Shown here piece after piece: positions 54,863 to 62,275 of a stretch of 64,000 nt of DNA. Where the stretch lies: NCBI RefSeq assembly GCF_000342005.1, contig NZ_AOHO01000064.1, positions 1-64,000 on the forward strand, given 5' to 3'. The notes beneath the pieces are model-generated. The model did not search any database, was not told the origin of the DNA, and worked only from the letters and a program-made list of their open reading frames with translations. Within the stretch, counting starts at the first letter, position 1. Every line of letters begins with the position of its first letter. The DNA comes from Amycolatopsis decaplanina DSM 44594 (GTDB lineage Bacteria; Actinomycetota; Actinomycetes; Mycobacteriales; Pseudonocardiaceae). The position numbers were made by a program, and so were the translations under genes.

Positions 54863-56080
54863 CTACACCGGCTGAGCCAGCCCCGCCACCGGACCGAAAA
54901 CGATCACCGCGGGAGGCCGCACCCCGGCCGCGGCCGCGTCCTCGACCACCTTGTCCAAAGTGGAGCGGAGAGCCCGCTGCGTGCGCATGGTGCCGTCCTC
55001 GACGATCGCCACCGGCGTGTCGCCCGGCCGCCCCGCCGAGAGCGCCTTGACGAACAGCGGCAGCCGCTCGACGCCCATCATCAGCACGATCGTGCCGCGC
55101 ATCTTCGCCAGCAGATCCCAGTCCACCAGCGACTTCTCGTCGTCCGGCGCGACGTGACCGGACACCACGACGACCTCGTGGGCGACGCCGCGATGGGTCA
55201 CCGGGACGTCCGCCGCGGCGGGGACGGAGAACGCGCTCGTGATGCCGGGGACCATCGTCACCGGAATGCCCGCTTCGGCGCAGGCGAGGACTTCTTCGAA
55301 GCCGCGGCCGAACAGGTACGGGTCGCCGCCCTTGAGCCGCACGACGAACTTGCCCGCCTTGGCCCGGTCGATCAGGGTGGAGTTGATCACTTCCTGGCTG
55401 GCGGCGCGGCCGTACGGGATCTTCGCGGCATCGACGATCTCGACGTGAGGCGAGAGCTCGTCGAGCAGTTCGCGCGGGGCCAGCCGGTCGGCGACGACGA
55501 CGTCGGCCCTGGCGAGGAGGCGGCGGCCGCGGACGGTGATCAGTTCCGGGTCCCCGGGGCCACCGCCCACGAGGGCGACGCCCGGGAGGTCGTCATGGGC
55601 GTCCGGTACGCGGCCATCGGCGACGGTGCCGGCCCGAAGGCCGTCGAGGATGCTGTCCCGGACGGTGGCCGACCGCAGCGGCTCGCCGCCGGAGAGGACG
55701 CCGACCAGCAGCCCGCCGTGCCTGCCCGAGGCCGGCGTGACCGCGCTGCCGAGGTCTCCGTCGTCGGCGCGGACGCAGAACACCCGTGCGCGTTCGGCCT
55801 CGGCGCAGACGGCGGCGTTGACCTCGGGATCGTTCGTGCACGCCAGCGCGTACCAGGCGTCGGTGAGGTCGCCCTCGGTGTAGCGGCGCTCGTGCCAGAC
55901 GATCTCGCCGGCGTCGGCCATGGCGCTCACCGACGGCGTGGTGTGCGGCGAGACCAGTTCGACCCGCGCGCCGGCGCTGATCAGCCGTGGCAGGCGGCGC
56001 TGGGCGACCGTCCCGCCACCGATCATCACGACACGACGGCCGGCCAGGTCGAGGCCGGAGAGGTAATGCGGGTCATCCAT
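54863..56080 (-). CDS. cysG: Siroheme synthase: precorrin-2 dehydrogenase / uroporphyrinogen-III methyltransferase
   Basis: The 405-residue fusion has an N-terminal NAD-dependent dehydrogenase/ferrochelatase-type domain (GGGTVAQRRLPRLISAGARV, about 22-41) and a C-terminal SUMT domain (VALVGGGPGDPELITVRG, VRLKGGDPYLFGRG, MVPGITSAFSVPA). It makes siroheme for sulfite and nitrite reductases, or precorrin-2 for cobalamin. The central linker domain of E. coli CysG is reduced, as in other actinobacteria. The start is ATG 56080. Confidence 0.93.
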   Translation of the reverse strand: MDDPHYLSGLDLAGRRVVMIGGGTVAQRRLPRLISAGARVELVSPHTTPSVSAMADAGEIVWHERRYTEGDLTDAWYALACTNDPEVNAAVCAEAERARVFCVRADDGDLGSAVTPASGRHGGLLVGVLSGGEPLRSATVRDSILDGLRAGTVADGRVPDAHDDLPGVALVGGGPGDPELITVRGRRLLARADVVVADRLAPRELLDELSPHVEIVDAAKIPYGRAASQEVINSTLIDRAKAGKFVVRLKGGDPYLFGRGFEEVLACAEAGIPVTMVPGITSAFSVPAAADVPVTHRGVAHEVVVVSGHVAPDDEKSLVDWDLLAKMRGTIVLMMGVERLPLFVKALSAGRPGDTPVAIVEDGTMRTQRALRSTLDKVVEDAAAAGVRPPAVIVFGPVAGLAQPV

Positions 56081-56134
56081 GCGGGGCAGTGTAAGGATTC
56101 AGAGCCCCGGACCGCGATCCGAGTGAGAACCGCC

Positions 56135-56542
56135 TCAACTCTCCAGCAGCGACAGGAGTTCGGTGTTGCCGAACATCCTGGCCGCGTCGATCGCCGACGG
56201 CTCCCCCGCCGACGCGTCCGCGCCGCCCTCGAGAAGCACCTTCACGACCTCGGGCTCGTTCTTGAAGACCGCGCCCGCGAGCGGGCTCTGGCCGCGGTCG
56301 TTCTCGCGGTTCGGATCGGCGCCCCGTTCGATCAGCGCCGCGACGGTCTCGGCGTGACCGTGGTAGGCGGCGAGCATGACCAGCGTGTCGCCCCGGTCGT
56401 TGGTCAGGTTCGCCGAAATACCGGCGTCGACGTACGCGGCGAGTTCGGCCGTCGCGCCCGAGCGGGCGAAACCGAACACCTTGGCCCACAACTCCAGCAG
56501 TTCGGGATCGAATTCCTCGGCCTGTCCGGGGTGCTCCGTCAT
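56135..56542 (-). CDS. Ankyrin-repeat protein
   Basis: The 135-residue protein consists almost entirely of ankyrin repeats (DRGDTLVMLAAYHGHAETVA, then GADPNRENDRGQSPLAGAVF and GGADASAGEPSAIDAARMFG). It is cytoplasmic and probably a protein-binding module; partner unknown. It lies 63 bp after the end of the ribosomal-protein operon, same strand. Similar small ankyrin proteins are common single genes in actinobacteria. Confidence 0.85.
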   Translation of the reverse strand: MTEHPGQAEEFDPELLELWAKVFGFARSGATAELAAYVDAGISANLTNDRGDTLVMLAAYHGHAETVAALIERGADPNRENDRGQSPLAGAVFKNEPEVVKVLLEGGADASAGEPSAIDAARMFGNTELLSLLES

Positions 56543-56605
56543 GGGGCGGATTCTTCCACAGGAGCCGCGGTCCGGGCGGCGTGTCGCACGCCCGGACCGG
56601 CGACG

Positions 56606-56854
56606 TCAGCGCGCCGCGTTGGGGTAGGGCAGCAACGCCATCTCGCGGGCGTTCTTGATCGCCGTGGCGACCTGTTTCTGTTGCCGGGGCGTCAGCCCGG
56701 TGACCCGGCGGGCGCGGATCTTGCCGCGGTCGGAGATGAACTTCCGCAGCAGTTCGACGTCCTTCCAGTCGACCTCGGTGATCTTGTTGGCGTGCAACAG
56801 GTTCGTCTTGCGCTTGTGGGGACGGTCGCGGTTCGGCTTGCCCATCGCGCTCAC
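56606..56854 (-). CDS. rpsR2: 30S ribosomal protein S18, zinc-independent paralogue
   Basis: The 82-residue S18 (RKIRARRVTGLTPRQQKQVA-like core: KIRARRVTGLTPRQQKQVAT) has no cysteines, unlike zinc-binding S18 forms. The GTG at 56854 overlaps the rpsN stop (GTGA); the ATG at 56845 is also plausible. Last gene of rpmB-rpmG-rpsN-rpsR, which in mycobacteria is induced by zinc starvation through Zur so that zinc can be released from the main ribosomal proteins. Confidence 0.93.
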   Translation of the reverse strand: MSAMGKPNRDRPHKRKTNLLHANKITEVDWKDVELLRKFISDRGKIRARRVTGLTPRQQKQVATAIKNAREMALLPYPNAAR

Positions 56855-57156
56855 CAGCTCGACTTCGTGACGCCGGGCAGTTCGCCGTTGTGCGCCATCT
56901 GCCGCATCCGGACCCGCGAGAGCCCGAACTTCCGCAGGTAGCCGCGAGGGCGGCCGTCGGCGGCGTCGCGATTGCGGATCCGGGTCGCGCTGGCGTCCCG
57001 CGGCATCGCCTGCAGGGCCGACACGGCGGCCGCCTTCTCCTCGGGCGACGCGGACGGCGAGGCGATGGTGGCCTTCAGCTCACGCCGTCGTTCGACGTAG
57101 CGGGCGGCGATCACCTTGCGCTGTTCGTTCTTGGCGATCTTGGACTTCTTGGCCAT
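56851..57156 (-). CDS. rpsN2: 30S ribosomal protein S14, zinc-independent paralogue
   Basis: The 101-residue long-form S14 (AKKSKIAKNEQRKVIAARYV at the start, GYLRKFGLSRVRMRQMAHNG near the end) lacks the CxxC-CxxC zinc site of the short form. It is translationally coupled to rpmG (ATGA) and to rpsR. Replaces the zinc-binding S14 when zinc is scarce, by analogy with Bacillus and mycobacteria. Confidence 0.95.
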   Translation of the reverse strand: MAKKSKIAKNEQRKVIAARYVERRRELKATIASPSASPEEKAAAVSALQAMPRDASATRIRNRDAADGRPRGYLRKFGLSRVRMRQMAHNGELPGVTKSSW

Positions 57157-57323
57157 CAGCGCTCCTCCTTGAACTCGACGTGCTTGCGCGCGACCGGGTC
57201 GTACTTGCGCAGCACCATGCGGTCCGGATCGTTCCGGCGGTTCTTCTTGGTGACGTAGGTGTAGCCGGTGCCGGCGGTCGAGCGGAGCTTGATGATCGGC
57301 CGGATGTCGGTGCTCTTGGCCAT
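57156..57323 (-). CDS. rpmG: 50S ribosomal protein L33, zinc-independent form
   Basis: The 55-residue L33 (RPIIKLRSTAGTGYTYVTKK) has none of the four cysteines of the zinc form. ATGA overlaps at both ends join it with rpmB and rpsN. Second gene of the zinc-responsive operon. Confidence 0.95.
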   Translation of the reverse strand: MAKSTDIRPIIKLRSTAGTGYTYVTKKNRRNDPDRMVLRKYDPVARKHVEFKEER

Positions 57324-57559
57324 CAGAGCTTCACCCCTTTCGCACGGAGCTCGGCCACGACGGCCTCGATCCCCCGCTTGTCGATGGTCTTCATGCCCTT
57401 CACCGAGACCCGCAGCCGGACCCAGCGCCCTTCGCTCGGCACGAAGTACCGCTTGGCCTGCAGGTTCGGCTCCCAGCGCCGGGACGTGCGCCGATGCGAA
57501 TGCGACACCTGTTTCCCGTAGCCCGGTTTGCGGCCGGTGACCTGGCACACGGCGGACAT
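57323..57559 (-). CDS. rpmB: 50S ribosomal protein L28, zinc-independent form
   Basis: The 78-residue L28 starts MSAVCQVTGRKPGYGKQVSH and keeps the conserved RRTSRRWEPNLQ region but only one cysteine, so it cannot bind zinc like the C+ forms. ATG 57559 has GGGAGG five bases upstream; the open frame continues to 57595 through the Zur-like box and is not coding. First gene of the operon, directly behind the operator at 57574-57594. Confidence 0.95.
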   Translation of the reverse strand: MSAVCQVTGRKPGYGKQVSHSHRRTSRRWEPNLQAKRYFVPSEGRWVRLRVSVKGMKTIDKRGIEAVVAELRAKGVKL

Positions 57560-57573
57560 ACACCCTCCCAAGT

Positions 57574-57594
57574 TGATATCGGTTGTCGTTTTCA
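57574..57594. promoter_or_regulatory. Zur-like operator between divergent zinc-starvation operons
   Basis: The imperfect palindrome GATATCGGTTGTCGTTTTC (57575-57593, flanked by T and A) has inverted GAWAWCG half-sites separated by five bases, resembling mycobacterial and streptomycete Zur boxes. It sits 14 bp before rpmB and 49 bp before the COG0523 gene, so one site could control both directions. Zur itself is not in the window. Confidence 0.65.
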
Positions 57595-57643
57595 TTTACT
57601 CTACACAGCCGAACCAGAACGCCCTCGACGCCCCGGAGCTTCA

Positions 57644-58897
57644 GTGACCGACAACCCCCGCGTGCCCCTCGTCCTGATCAGCGGCCTCGCAGCGGGACCG
57701 AACGCCGACCTCGCCGAGCGGCTGCGCCTCGCCGAGCCGGGCACCGCGGTCGTGCATCACGACCTGAGGCAGATTCACTCCGGAGTGGTTCGGCGGCGGA
57801 TCCGGCTCGACGACCGCGACCAGCTGACGGTTCTCGAACTCGCGCACGGCTGCGTCTCGTGCACGTTGCGCGAGGACCTGTTGCCGCTGCTGCGCAAGCT
57901 CTCCCGGATGCCGCAGGTGCGGCGCATCGTGGTGCGGCTCGACGAGGCGATGGAGCCCGAGCCGGTCAGCTGGGCGCTGCACAACGTCCTCGTCGGCGAG
58001 CGCCCGGTGATCGAGGACGTCGATCTGCGAGCCGTGCTGACCGTCGTCGACTGCGCGGGCTGGCTGGCCGACAGCACCGGCGACGACACACTGGCCGAAC
58101 GGAACCTGCGGGCCAGCCCCGAGGACGAGCGCACCGTCGCGCAGGTCGCGCTGGCCCAAGTCGAGTTCGCCGACCTGCTCGTCCTCGCCGGAGCGGCGAC
58201 CGACGCCTGGTCCGCGGCGAAGGCTTCGGCCGTGCTCGACCGGGTCGCGCCGTCGATCCCCCGAGTCGAGATGTCCTCTGTGGACGGCAAGACCGTGCTC
58301 GACGCCGTCCCGGCCGACGCCCGGCGTGGCGAGGTCACCGACATGCACGGACCGTTGCTGCGCGGCCAACCGCCGTTGCACACCGACTGCGGGATCGGGC
58401 TGCTCACCTTCACCTCGCAGCGCCCGTTCCACCCGGAGCGCCTTCATGACGCGATCGACGTCCTGCTCGACGGCGTCGTCCGCACCCGAGGACGGCTCTG
58501 GGTGGCGAGCCAGCCGGACATGGCGCTGTGGATCGAATCCGCGGGCGGCGGCCTCGGCGTCGGGCACGCCGGGGCGTGGCTCGCCGCCCCCGACGGCCCG
58601 GACTGGGCCGACGTCTCCCCCGAACGCCGCACCCTCGCCTCCCTGCGCTGGGACCCGCTGTTCGGCGACCGCGCGCAGGAACTGGTCGTCGTCACCGATC
58701 AGGCCACCCCCGACGAGATCGAAGCCGCCCTGAACGGGGCGCTGCTGACCGAGGAGGAACTCGCCGCCGGCGAGCAGGAATGGCTCCGCTACCCGGATCC
58801 GTTCGGCGAGTGGCACGAAGAACCGTGTGAGGACACGGAAACCGACCCCGAGAAGCACGACGTGAACGCGTCGAACCGAAAGGACGAAAAGCAGTGA
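57644..58897 (+). CDS. COG0523 (CobW-like) protein with degenerate P-loop
   Basis: The 417-residue protein belongs to the COG0523 metallochaperone GTPase family and keeps the metal-binding motif as GCVSCTLREDLLP (C-x-x-C) and a CobW C-terminal domain (TSQRPFHPERLHDAIDVL). Its Walker A position reads LISGLAAGPNADLAERL, without the GKT of GxxGxGKT, so it probably does not bind or hydrolyse GTP normally. An acidic, histidine-containing tail (CEDTETDPEKHD) may bind metal. GTG 57644 with GGAG upstream; coupled (GTGA) to rpmE. Confidence 0.88.
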   Translation: MTDNPRVPLVLISGLAAGPNADLAERLRLAEPGTAVVHHDLRQIHSGVVRRRIRLDDRDQLTVLELAHGCVSCTLREDLLPLLRKLSRMPQVRRIVVRLDEAMEPEPVSWALHNVLVGERPVIEDVDLRAVLTVVDCAGWLADSTGDDTLAERNLRASPEDERTVAQVALAQVEFADLLVLAGAATDAWSAAKASAVLDRVAPSIPRVEMSSVDGKTVLDAVPADARRGEVTDMHGPLLRGQPPLHTDCGIGLLTFTSQRPFHPERLHDAIDVLLDGVVRTRGRLWVASQPDMALWIESAGGGLGVGHAGAWLAAPDGPDWADVSPERRTLASLRWDPLFGDRAQELVVVTDQATPDEIEAALNGALLTEEELAAGEQEWLRYPDPFGEWHEEPCEDTETDPEKHDVNASNRKDEKQ

Positions 58898-59151
58898 AAC
58901 CCGGAATCCACCCCGACTACCACCCTGTGGTGTTCAAGGACCTCTCCACCGGGGACGCCTTCCTGACGCGCTCCACCGCCACCTCGGACCAGACCATCGA
59001 GTGGAGCGACGGCAACACCTATCCGGTGGTGAACGTCGAGATCAGCTCGTGGTCGCACCCGTTCTGGACCGGCAACCAGCGGATCATGGACAGCGCCGGC
59101 CAGGTCGAGAAGTTCCACCGCCGCTACGGACGGCGCGGAGGGTCGAAGTAA
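58894..59151 (+). CDS. rpmE2: 50S ribosomal protein L31 type B (zinc-independent)
   Basis: The 85-residue L31 has the type B layout (MKPGIHPDYHPVVFKDLSTG; EISSWSHPFWTGNQR) and no cysteines. In other bacteria this form replaces the zinc-binding L31 under zinc limitation and is repressed by Zur. It overlaps the upstream COG0523 gene by four bases and the rpmF start by one. Confidence 0.95.
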   Translation: MKPGIHPDYHPVVFKDLSTGDAFLTRSTATSDQTIEWSDGNTYPVVNVEISSWSHPFWTGNQRIMDSAGQVEKFHRRYGRRGGSK

Positions 59152-59324
59152 TGGCCGTCCCGAAGCGGAAGATGTCGCGCAGCAACACCCGGTCCCGGCG
59201 TTCGCAGTGGAAGGCTGCCGTGCCGGATCTGGTGCCGATCAAGGTGAACGGCGAGACGAAGCTCGTGCCCCGCAGGCTGATCAAGCACTTCTTCAGTGAA
59301 CACGGCCATCAGGGTGGGGAATGA
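59151..59324 (+). CDS. rpmF: 50S ribosomal protein L32 (zinc-independent form)
   Basis: The 57-residue L32 (AVPKRKMSRSNTRSRRSQWK) lacks the cysteines of zinc-binding L32. The TAA of rpmE2 and its ATG share one base (TAATG), and it overlaps the following COG0523 gene by four bases. Same zinc-starvation operon. Confidence 0.94.
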   Translation: MAVPKRKMSRSNTRSRRSQWKAAVPDLVPIKVNGETKLVPRRLIKHFFSEHGHQGGE

Positions 59325-60421
59325 CGACGCCGGTCACGGTGCTGTCCGGGTTCCTCGGGGCGGGCAAGACGACCGTGCTCAACCACGTCCTCGCCAACCG
59401 CGACGGGCTGCGGGTGGCGGTGATCGTGAACGACATGAGCGAGGTCAACATCGACGCCGCGCTGGTGCGGGACGGGAACAGCCTGTCCCGCACCGAGGAA
59501 CGGCTCGTCGAGATGACCAACGGCTGCATCTGCTGCACCTTGCGCGACGACCTCTTGGAGGAGGTCTCACGGCTGTGCGAAGACGGGCGGTTCGACTACC
59601 TGCTCATCGAATCGAGCGGGATCTCCGAGCCGATGCCCGTGGCGGCGACGTTCTCCTTCGCCCGTGAGGACGGTGCCACCCTGCTGGACTCCGCGCGGCT
59701 CGACACGATGGTGACCGTGGTCGACGCGGTGAACTTCGAGCGGGAACTGGCGGCCGGAGACGCGCTGACCGAACGCGGGTTGGACCAGTACGACGGGGAC
59801 GAACGGACGGTCAGCGACCTGCTGATGGACCAGATCGAGTTCGCGGACGTGCTCTTGCTGAACAAGGCGGACCTGGTCCCGGCCATTTCCCTCGAACGGC
59901 TGACGGCGGTGCTGCGGCGGCTCAACCCGGCGGCCGAGGTCGTCGTCTCGACACACGGCCGGGTCCCGCTCGACAGGCTGCTCGGCACCGGGCGCTACGA
60001 CGTCGAGCGGGCGCAGGAAGCACCCGGCTGGGTGGCGGAGCTCAACGGTGATCACGTTCCGGAGACGGAGGAGTACGGGATCTCCAGTGTCGTCTTCCGC
60101 GCCTCGCTTGCTTTTGACGCCGAGCGGCTGTGGGACTTCGTCGGGCGGCTCGACACCGGGGAGTTCGGGACGGTCCTGCGGTCGAAGGGGTTCTTCTCGC
60201 TGGCGTCACGGCCGGGGGTGACCGGGCTGTGGTCGCAGGCGGGTTCGGTCGCCCGGTTCGAGCCGCAGGGCGTCGAGGAGGCGCCGCGGCAGGAACTCGT
60301 GTTCATCGGCGTGGGACTGGAGGAGGACGCCCTCCTGGACTCGCTTCGGTCTTGCCTGTCCAGTGTGGACTTCACCGGGGCGGATCCGTTCCCGGAGTGG
60401 GAAGCGGTGCACGTCCATTGA
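59321..60421 (+). CDS. COG0523 GTPase, probable zinc metallochaperone
   Basis: The 366-residue protein has all family features: Walker A SGFLGAGKTTVL (about 8-19), the metal motif GCICCTLRDDLLEE (C-x-C-C), LLNKADLV for guanine specificity and a CobW C-terminal domain. In Zur-controlled positions such proteins (YciC, ZigA, Zng1) deliver zinc to essential enzymes. It complements the neighbouring family member that lacks the P-loop. ATGA overlap with rpmF. A palindromic repeat follows. Confidence 0.93.
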   Translation: MTTPVTVLSGFLGAGKTTVLNHVLANRDGLRVAVIVNDMSEVNIDAALVRDGNSLSRTEERLVEMTNGCICCTLRDDLLEEVSRLCEDGRFDYLLIESSGISEPMPVAATFSFAREDGATLLDSARLDTMVTVVDAVNFERELAAGDALTERGLDQYDGDERTVSDLLMDQIEFADVLLLNKADLVPAISLERLTAVLRRLNPAAEVVVSTHGRVPLDRLLGTGRYDVERAQEAPGWVAELNGDHVPETEEYGISSVVFRASLAFDAERLWDFVGRLDTGEFGTVLRSKGFFSLASRPGVTGLWSQAGSVARFEPQGVEEAPRQELVFIGVGLEEDALLDSLRSCLSSVDFTGADPFPEWEAVHVH

Positions 60422-60430
60422 GGCGTGGGC

Positions 60431-60476
60431 CTCGTGAGTGGTAAGGACGGTTAGAACCGTCCTTACCACTCACGAG
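60431..60476. repeat. 46-bp palindromic intergenic repeat, perfect copy
   Basis: The arms, beginning CTCGTGAGTGGTAAGGAC, pair perfectly over 22 bp around AG. It lies nine bases from the stops of both convergent genes (COG0523 on the left, DUF899 on the right), the arrangement of a bidirectional terminator. Confidence 0.9.
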
Positions 60477-60485
60477 GCCGCCCGG

Positions 60486-61172
60486 TCAGCCCGCACAGCA
60501 GCCACCGGCGGGTGCGGCACCGTCGTAAGCGTCGTGCCAGTTCCACCACTCGTACGGCGGCGTCCGCGGATACCCCTCCGGCGAGTCCTCCCACTCCTCC
60601 TGCCGCCCCAGTGCGGTGATGTCGAGGTAGCTCCATGTGCTGCCCAACGTCTCGTCACCGCGGCCGTTGACGAAGTACGTCCGGAACACCTGGTCGCCTT
60701 CTCGGATGAAGGCGTTGGTGCCGTGCCATTCGCCGACTCCGAAGTCGACGTCGAAGTCGCCGGTGATCGTGTACCACGGCATCCGCCAGCCCATCCGCGT
60801 CTTCAGCCGCGCGATGTCCGGTTGCGTGCCCCGCGAGGCGAAGGCCAGGGTGGTGTCGCGGGCGTTCAGGTGCGCGACGTGCGCGACCTGGTCGGCCACC
60901 AGCGAACAGCCTTTGCAGGCGTGGTCGGGGAAACCCTCCACGCCGGGATCGAAGAAGGCCCGGTAGACGATCAGCTGACGCCGTCCCTCGAACAGGTCGA
61001 GCAGGTTCACCGGCCCGGACGGGCCTTCGAACTCGTACGGCTTCTCCACCGCGAGCCACGGCATCCGCCGCCGCTCGGCCGCGAGCGCGTCGCGGGCGCG
61101 GGTCAGCTCCTTTTCCCTCACCAGCAACCGAAGACGCGCTTCCTCCCATTCGGCCGCCGACACCGTGTTCAT
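60486..61172 (-). CDS. DUF899 thioredoxin-fold protein
   Basis: The 228-residue protein matches DUF899: an N-terminal helix (EWEEARLRLLVREKELTRAR), a thioredoxin-like core with ACKGCSLVADQV (C-x-x-C) and YEWWNWHDAY near the end. It ends in a cysteine pair (GGCCAG). Function unknown; the CxxC suggests redox or metal handling. ATG 61172 overlaps the stop of the short SRPBCC gene (ATGA). Confidence 0.88.
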   Translation of the reverse strand: MNTVSAAEWEEARLRLLVREKELTRARDALAAERRRMPWLAVEKPYEFEGPSGPVNLLDLFEGRRQLIVYRAFFDPGVEGFPDHACKGCSLVADQVAHVAHLNARDTTLAFASRGTQPDIARLKTRMGWRMPWYTITGDFDVDFGVGEWHGTNAFIREGDQVFRTYFVNGRGDETLGSTWSYLDITALGRQEEWEDSPEGYPRTPPYEWWNWHDAYDGAAPAGGCCAG

Positions 61173-61447
61173 CGCGCCGGCTCCGCGGGCAGGACGCTTT
61201 GCCGGTTCGGCTCCGGGACCAGCCCGTGGTGGGTGAAGCGCACTTCGGTCTCGCCGTCCTTCTCGCCGATCTCGAACGTGATCGTGGTGCCGACCGATTC
61301 GGTCTCGTCCCGGGTGAGGTCGAAGTGGTACTCGAACTCGTCGCCGGTGTGCTCGATCTCTTCCGGCCACCACCGGCGGACGTCGGTGAAGGCCTCGAAG
61401 ACCTGTTGCGGCGTCTGGTCCACGGTGAAGCTCGTCGTGAAGCTCAT
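61169..61447 (-). CDS. SRPBCC (AHSA1-like) protein with internal and C-terminal deletions
   Basis: The 92-residue product starts like a normal SRPBCC protein (SFTTSFTVDQTPQQVFEAFT) and contains the typical IGEKDGETEVRFTHHGLVPE, but about 35 residues between EFEYHF and the DLTRDETESVGTTITFEIG strand are missing and the C-terminal helix is absent. Members are about 140-150 residues. The reading frame and overlaps with both neighbours (ATGA) are intact. It may be a degenerating gene kept by its operon position. Confidence 0.7.
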   Translation of the reverse strand: MSFTTSFTVDQTPQQVFEAFTDVRRWWPEEIEHTGDEFEYHFDLTRDETESVGTTITFEIGEKDGETEVRFTHHGLVPEPNRQSVLPAEPAR

Positions 61448-61779
61448 GAGGAATCCTCCAGATGGTCTTTCAGTGCCGCGAGCGGCCCGTCCCAATCGCG
61501 GGCGAGCGCGGCGAGGAACTGCTGCGCGACCTGCATCGGGGCCGAGTGCAGCCGGTAACGGACACGGCGCCGCTCCCCCTGCTCCGGGGTGACCAGCCCG
61601 GCGTCGGTCAGCAGCGCGAGGTGCTTGGCGATGGCCTGCCGCGTGATGGGCAGCCGGTCGGCCAGGTCGGTCGCCGTGGCGGGGCCGCCCGAGGCCAGGG
61701 TGGCGAGGATGCCCCGCCTGCTCGGATCGGCCAGTGCGACGAAGACCTGTTCGGCGATCGCTTCGGTGTCAGGCGGCAT
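61444..61779 (-). CDS. ArsR-family regulator
   Basis: The 111-residue winged-helix protein (ALADPSRRGILATLASGGPA, then ATDLADRLPITRQAIAKHLALL) is of the ArsR type found with SRPBCC/AHSA1 genes. No metal-binding cysteine pair is seen, so it probably senses something other than metal. It overlaps both the upstream and downstream SRPBCC genes. The palindrome at 62218-62263 upstream of the operon is its likely operator. Confidence 0.9.
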   Translation of the reverse strand: MPPDTEAIAEQVFVALADPSRRGILATLASGGPATATDLADRLPITRQAIAKHLALLTDAGLVTPEQGERRRVRYRLHSAPMQVAQQFLAALARDWDGPLAALKDHLEDSS

Positions 61780-62200
61780 CGAGGTATTCGATCAGTTCGC
61801 CCAGCTCGGCCGCCCACCCCTCCGTGTTCCCTTCGAAAGCGACACGGTGGGCGTCGTCCGGAAGCTGGGAGAAGCCGGTTTCGACGACGGTGAGCCGCGT
61901 ACCTTCGCCGTTCGGGACGAGGGTGAACTCGACGTAGGTGCGGCGAGGGTCGTCGTCGGGCAGGCCGTAGATGTTCCAGGTGAAGCCGAAGATCTCCGGC
62001 TCTTTGACGCGCTCGACGCGCATGATCGCCTTGTGCCCCTCGTCCCATTTCATCTCGGCGTCACCACCGGGCCGCAGGTCGATGCTGGCCTGGTTCCCGA
62101 ACCAGGTGCCCAGGCCCTCGGCCGTGGTCAGCGCGGCCCAGACCTTCGCGGGCGGATGGGCGATCTCGACGGTGCGTTCGATCCGGTCAGGGAATCCCAC
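61769..62200 (-). CDS. SRPBCC (AHSA1-like) protein
   Basis: The 143-residue protein has the complete START-like fold: IERTVEIAHPPAKVWAALTT, GTWFGNQASIDLRPGGDAEM, then TLVPNGEGTRLTVVETGF. Such domains bind hydrophobic ligands in a deep cavity. GTG 62200 is chosen over the longer start at 62221 because GGAGG lies five bases upstream. First gene of the SRPBCC-ArsR-SRPBCC-DUF899 operon; overlaps ArsR by 11 bp. Confidence 0.9.
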   Translation of the reverse strand: MGFPDRIERTVEIAHPPAKVWAALTTAEGLGTWFGNQASIDLRPGGDAEMKWDEGHKAIMRVERVKEPEIFGFTWNIYGLPDDDPRRTYVEFTLVPNGEGTRLTVVETGFSQLPDDAHRVAFEGNTEGWAAELGELIEYLDAA

Positions 62201-62217
62201 GACAGCCTCCTCAAGTA

Positions 62218-62263
62218 GCAATCAATCGGTTGCTATAACTTTGTATAGCAACTGACTGATTGC
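62218..62263. promoter_or_regulatory. Long palindrome, probable ArsR operator
   Basis: GCAATCAATCGGTTGCTATA (62218-62237) pairs with 62244-62263 at 18 of 20 positions around ACTTTG. It is AT-rich against its surroundings and lies just upstream of the SRPBCC-ArsR operon, after the 3' end of the decarboxylase gene. The inner GTTGCTATA...TATAGCAAC looks like a winged-helix site. Confidence 0.75.
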
Positions 62264-62275
62264 GTCAAGGCGAGT

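Noticed and set aside
57560..57595. Upstream in-frame extension of L28
   Set aside because: It covers the Zur-like operator; homologues start at MSAVCQVTG.
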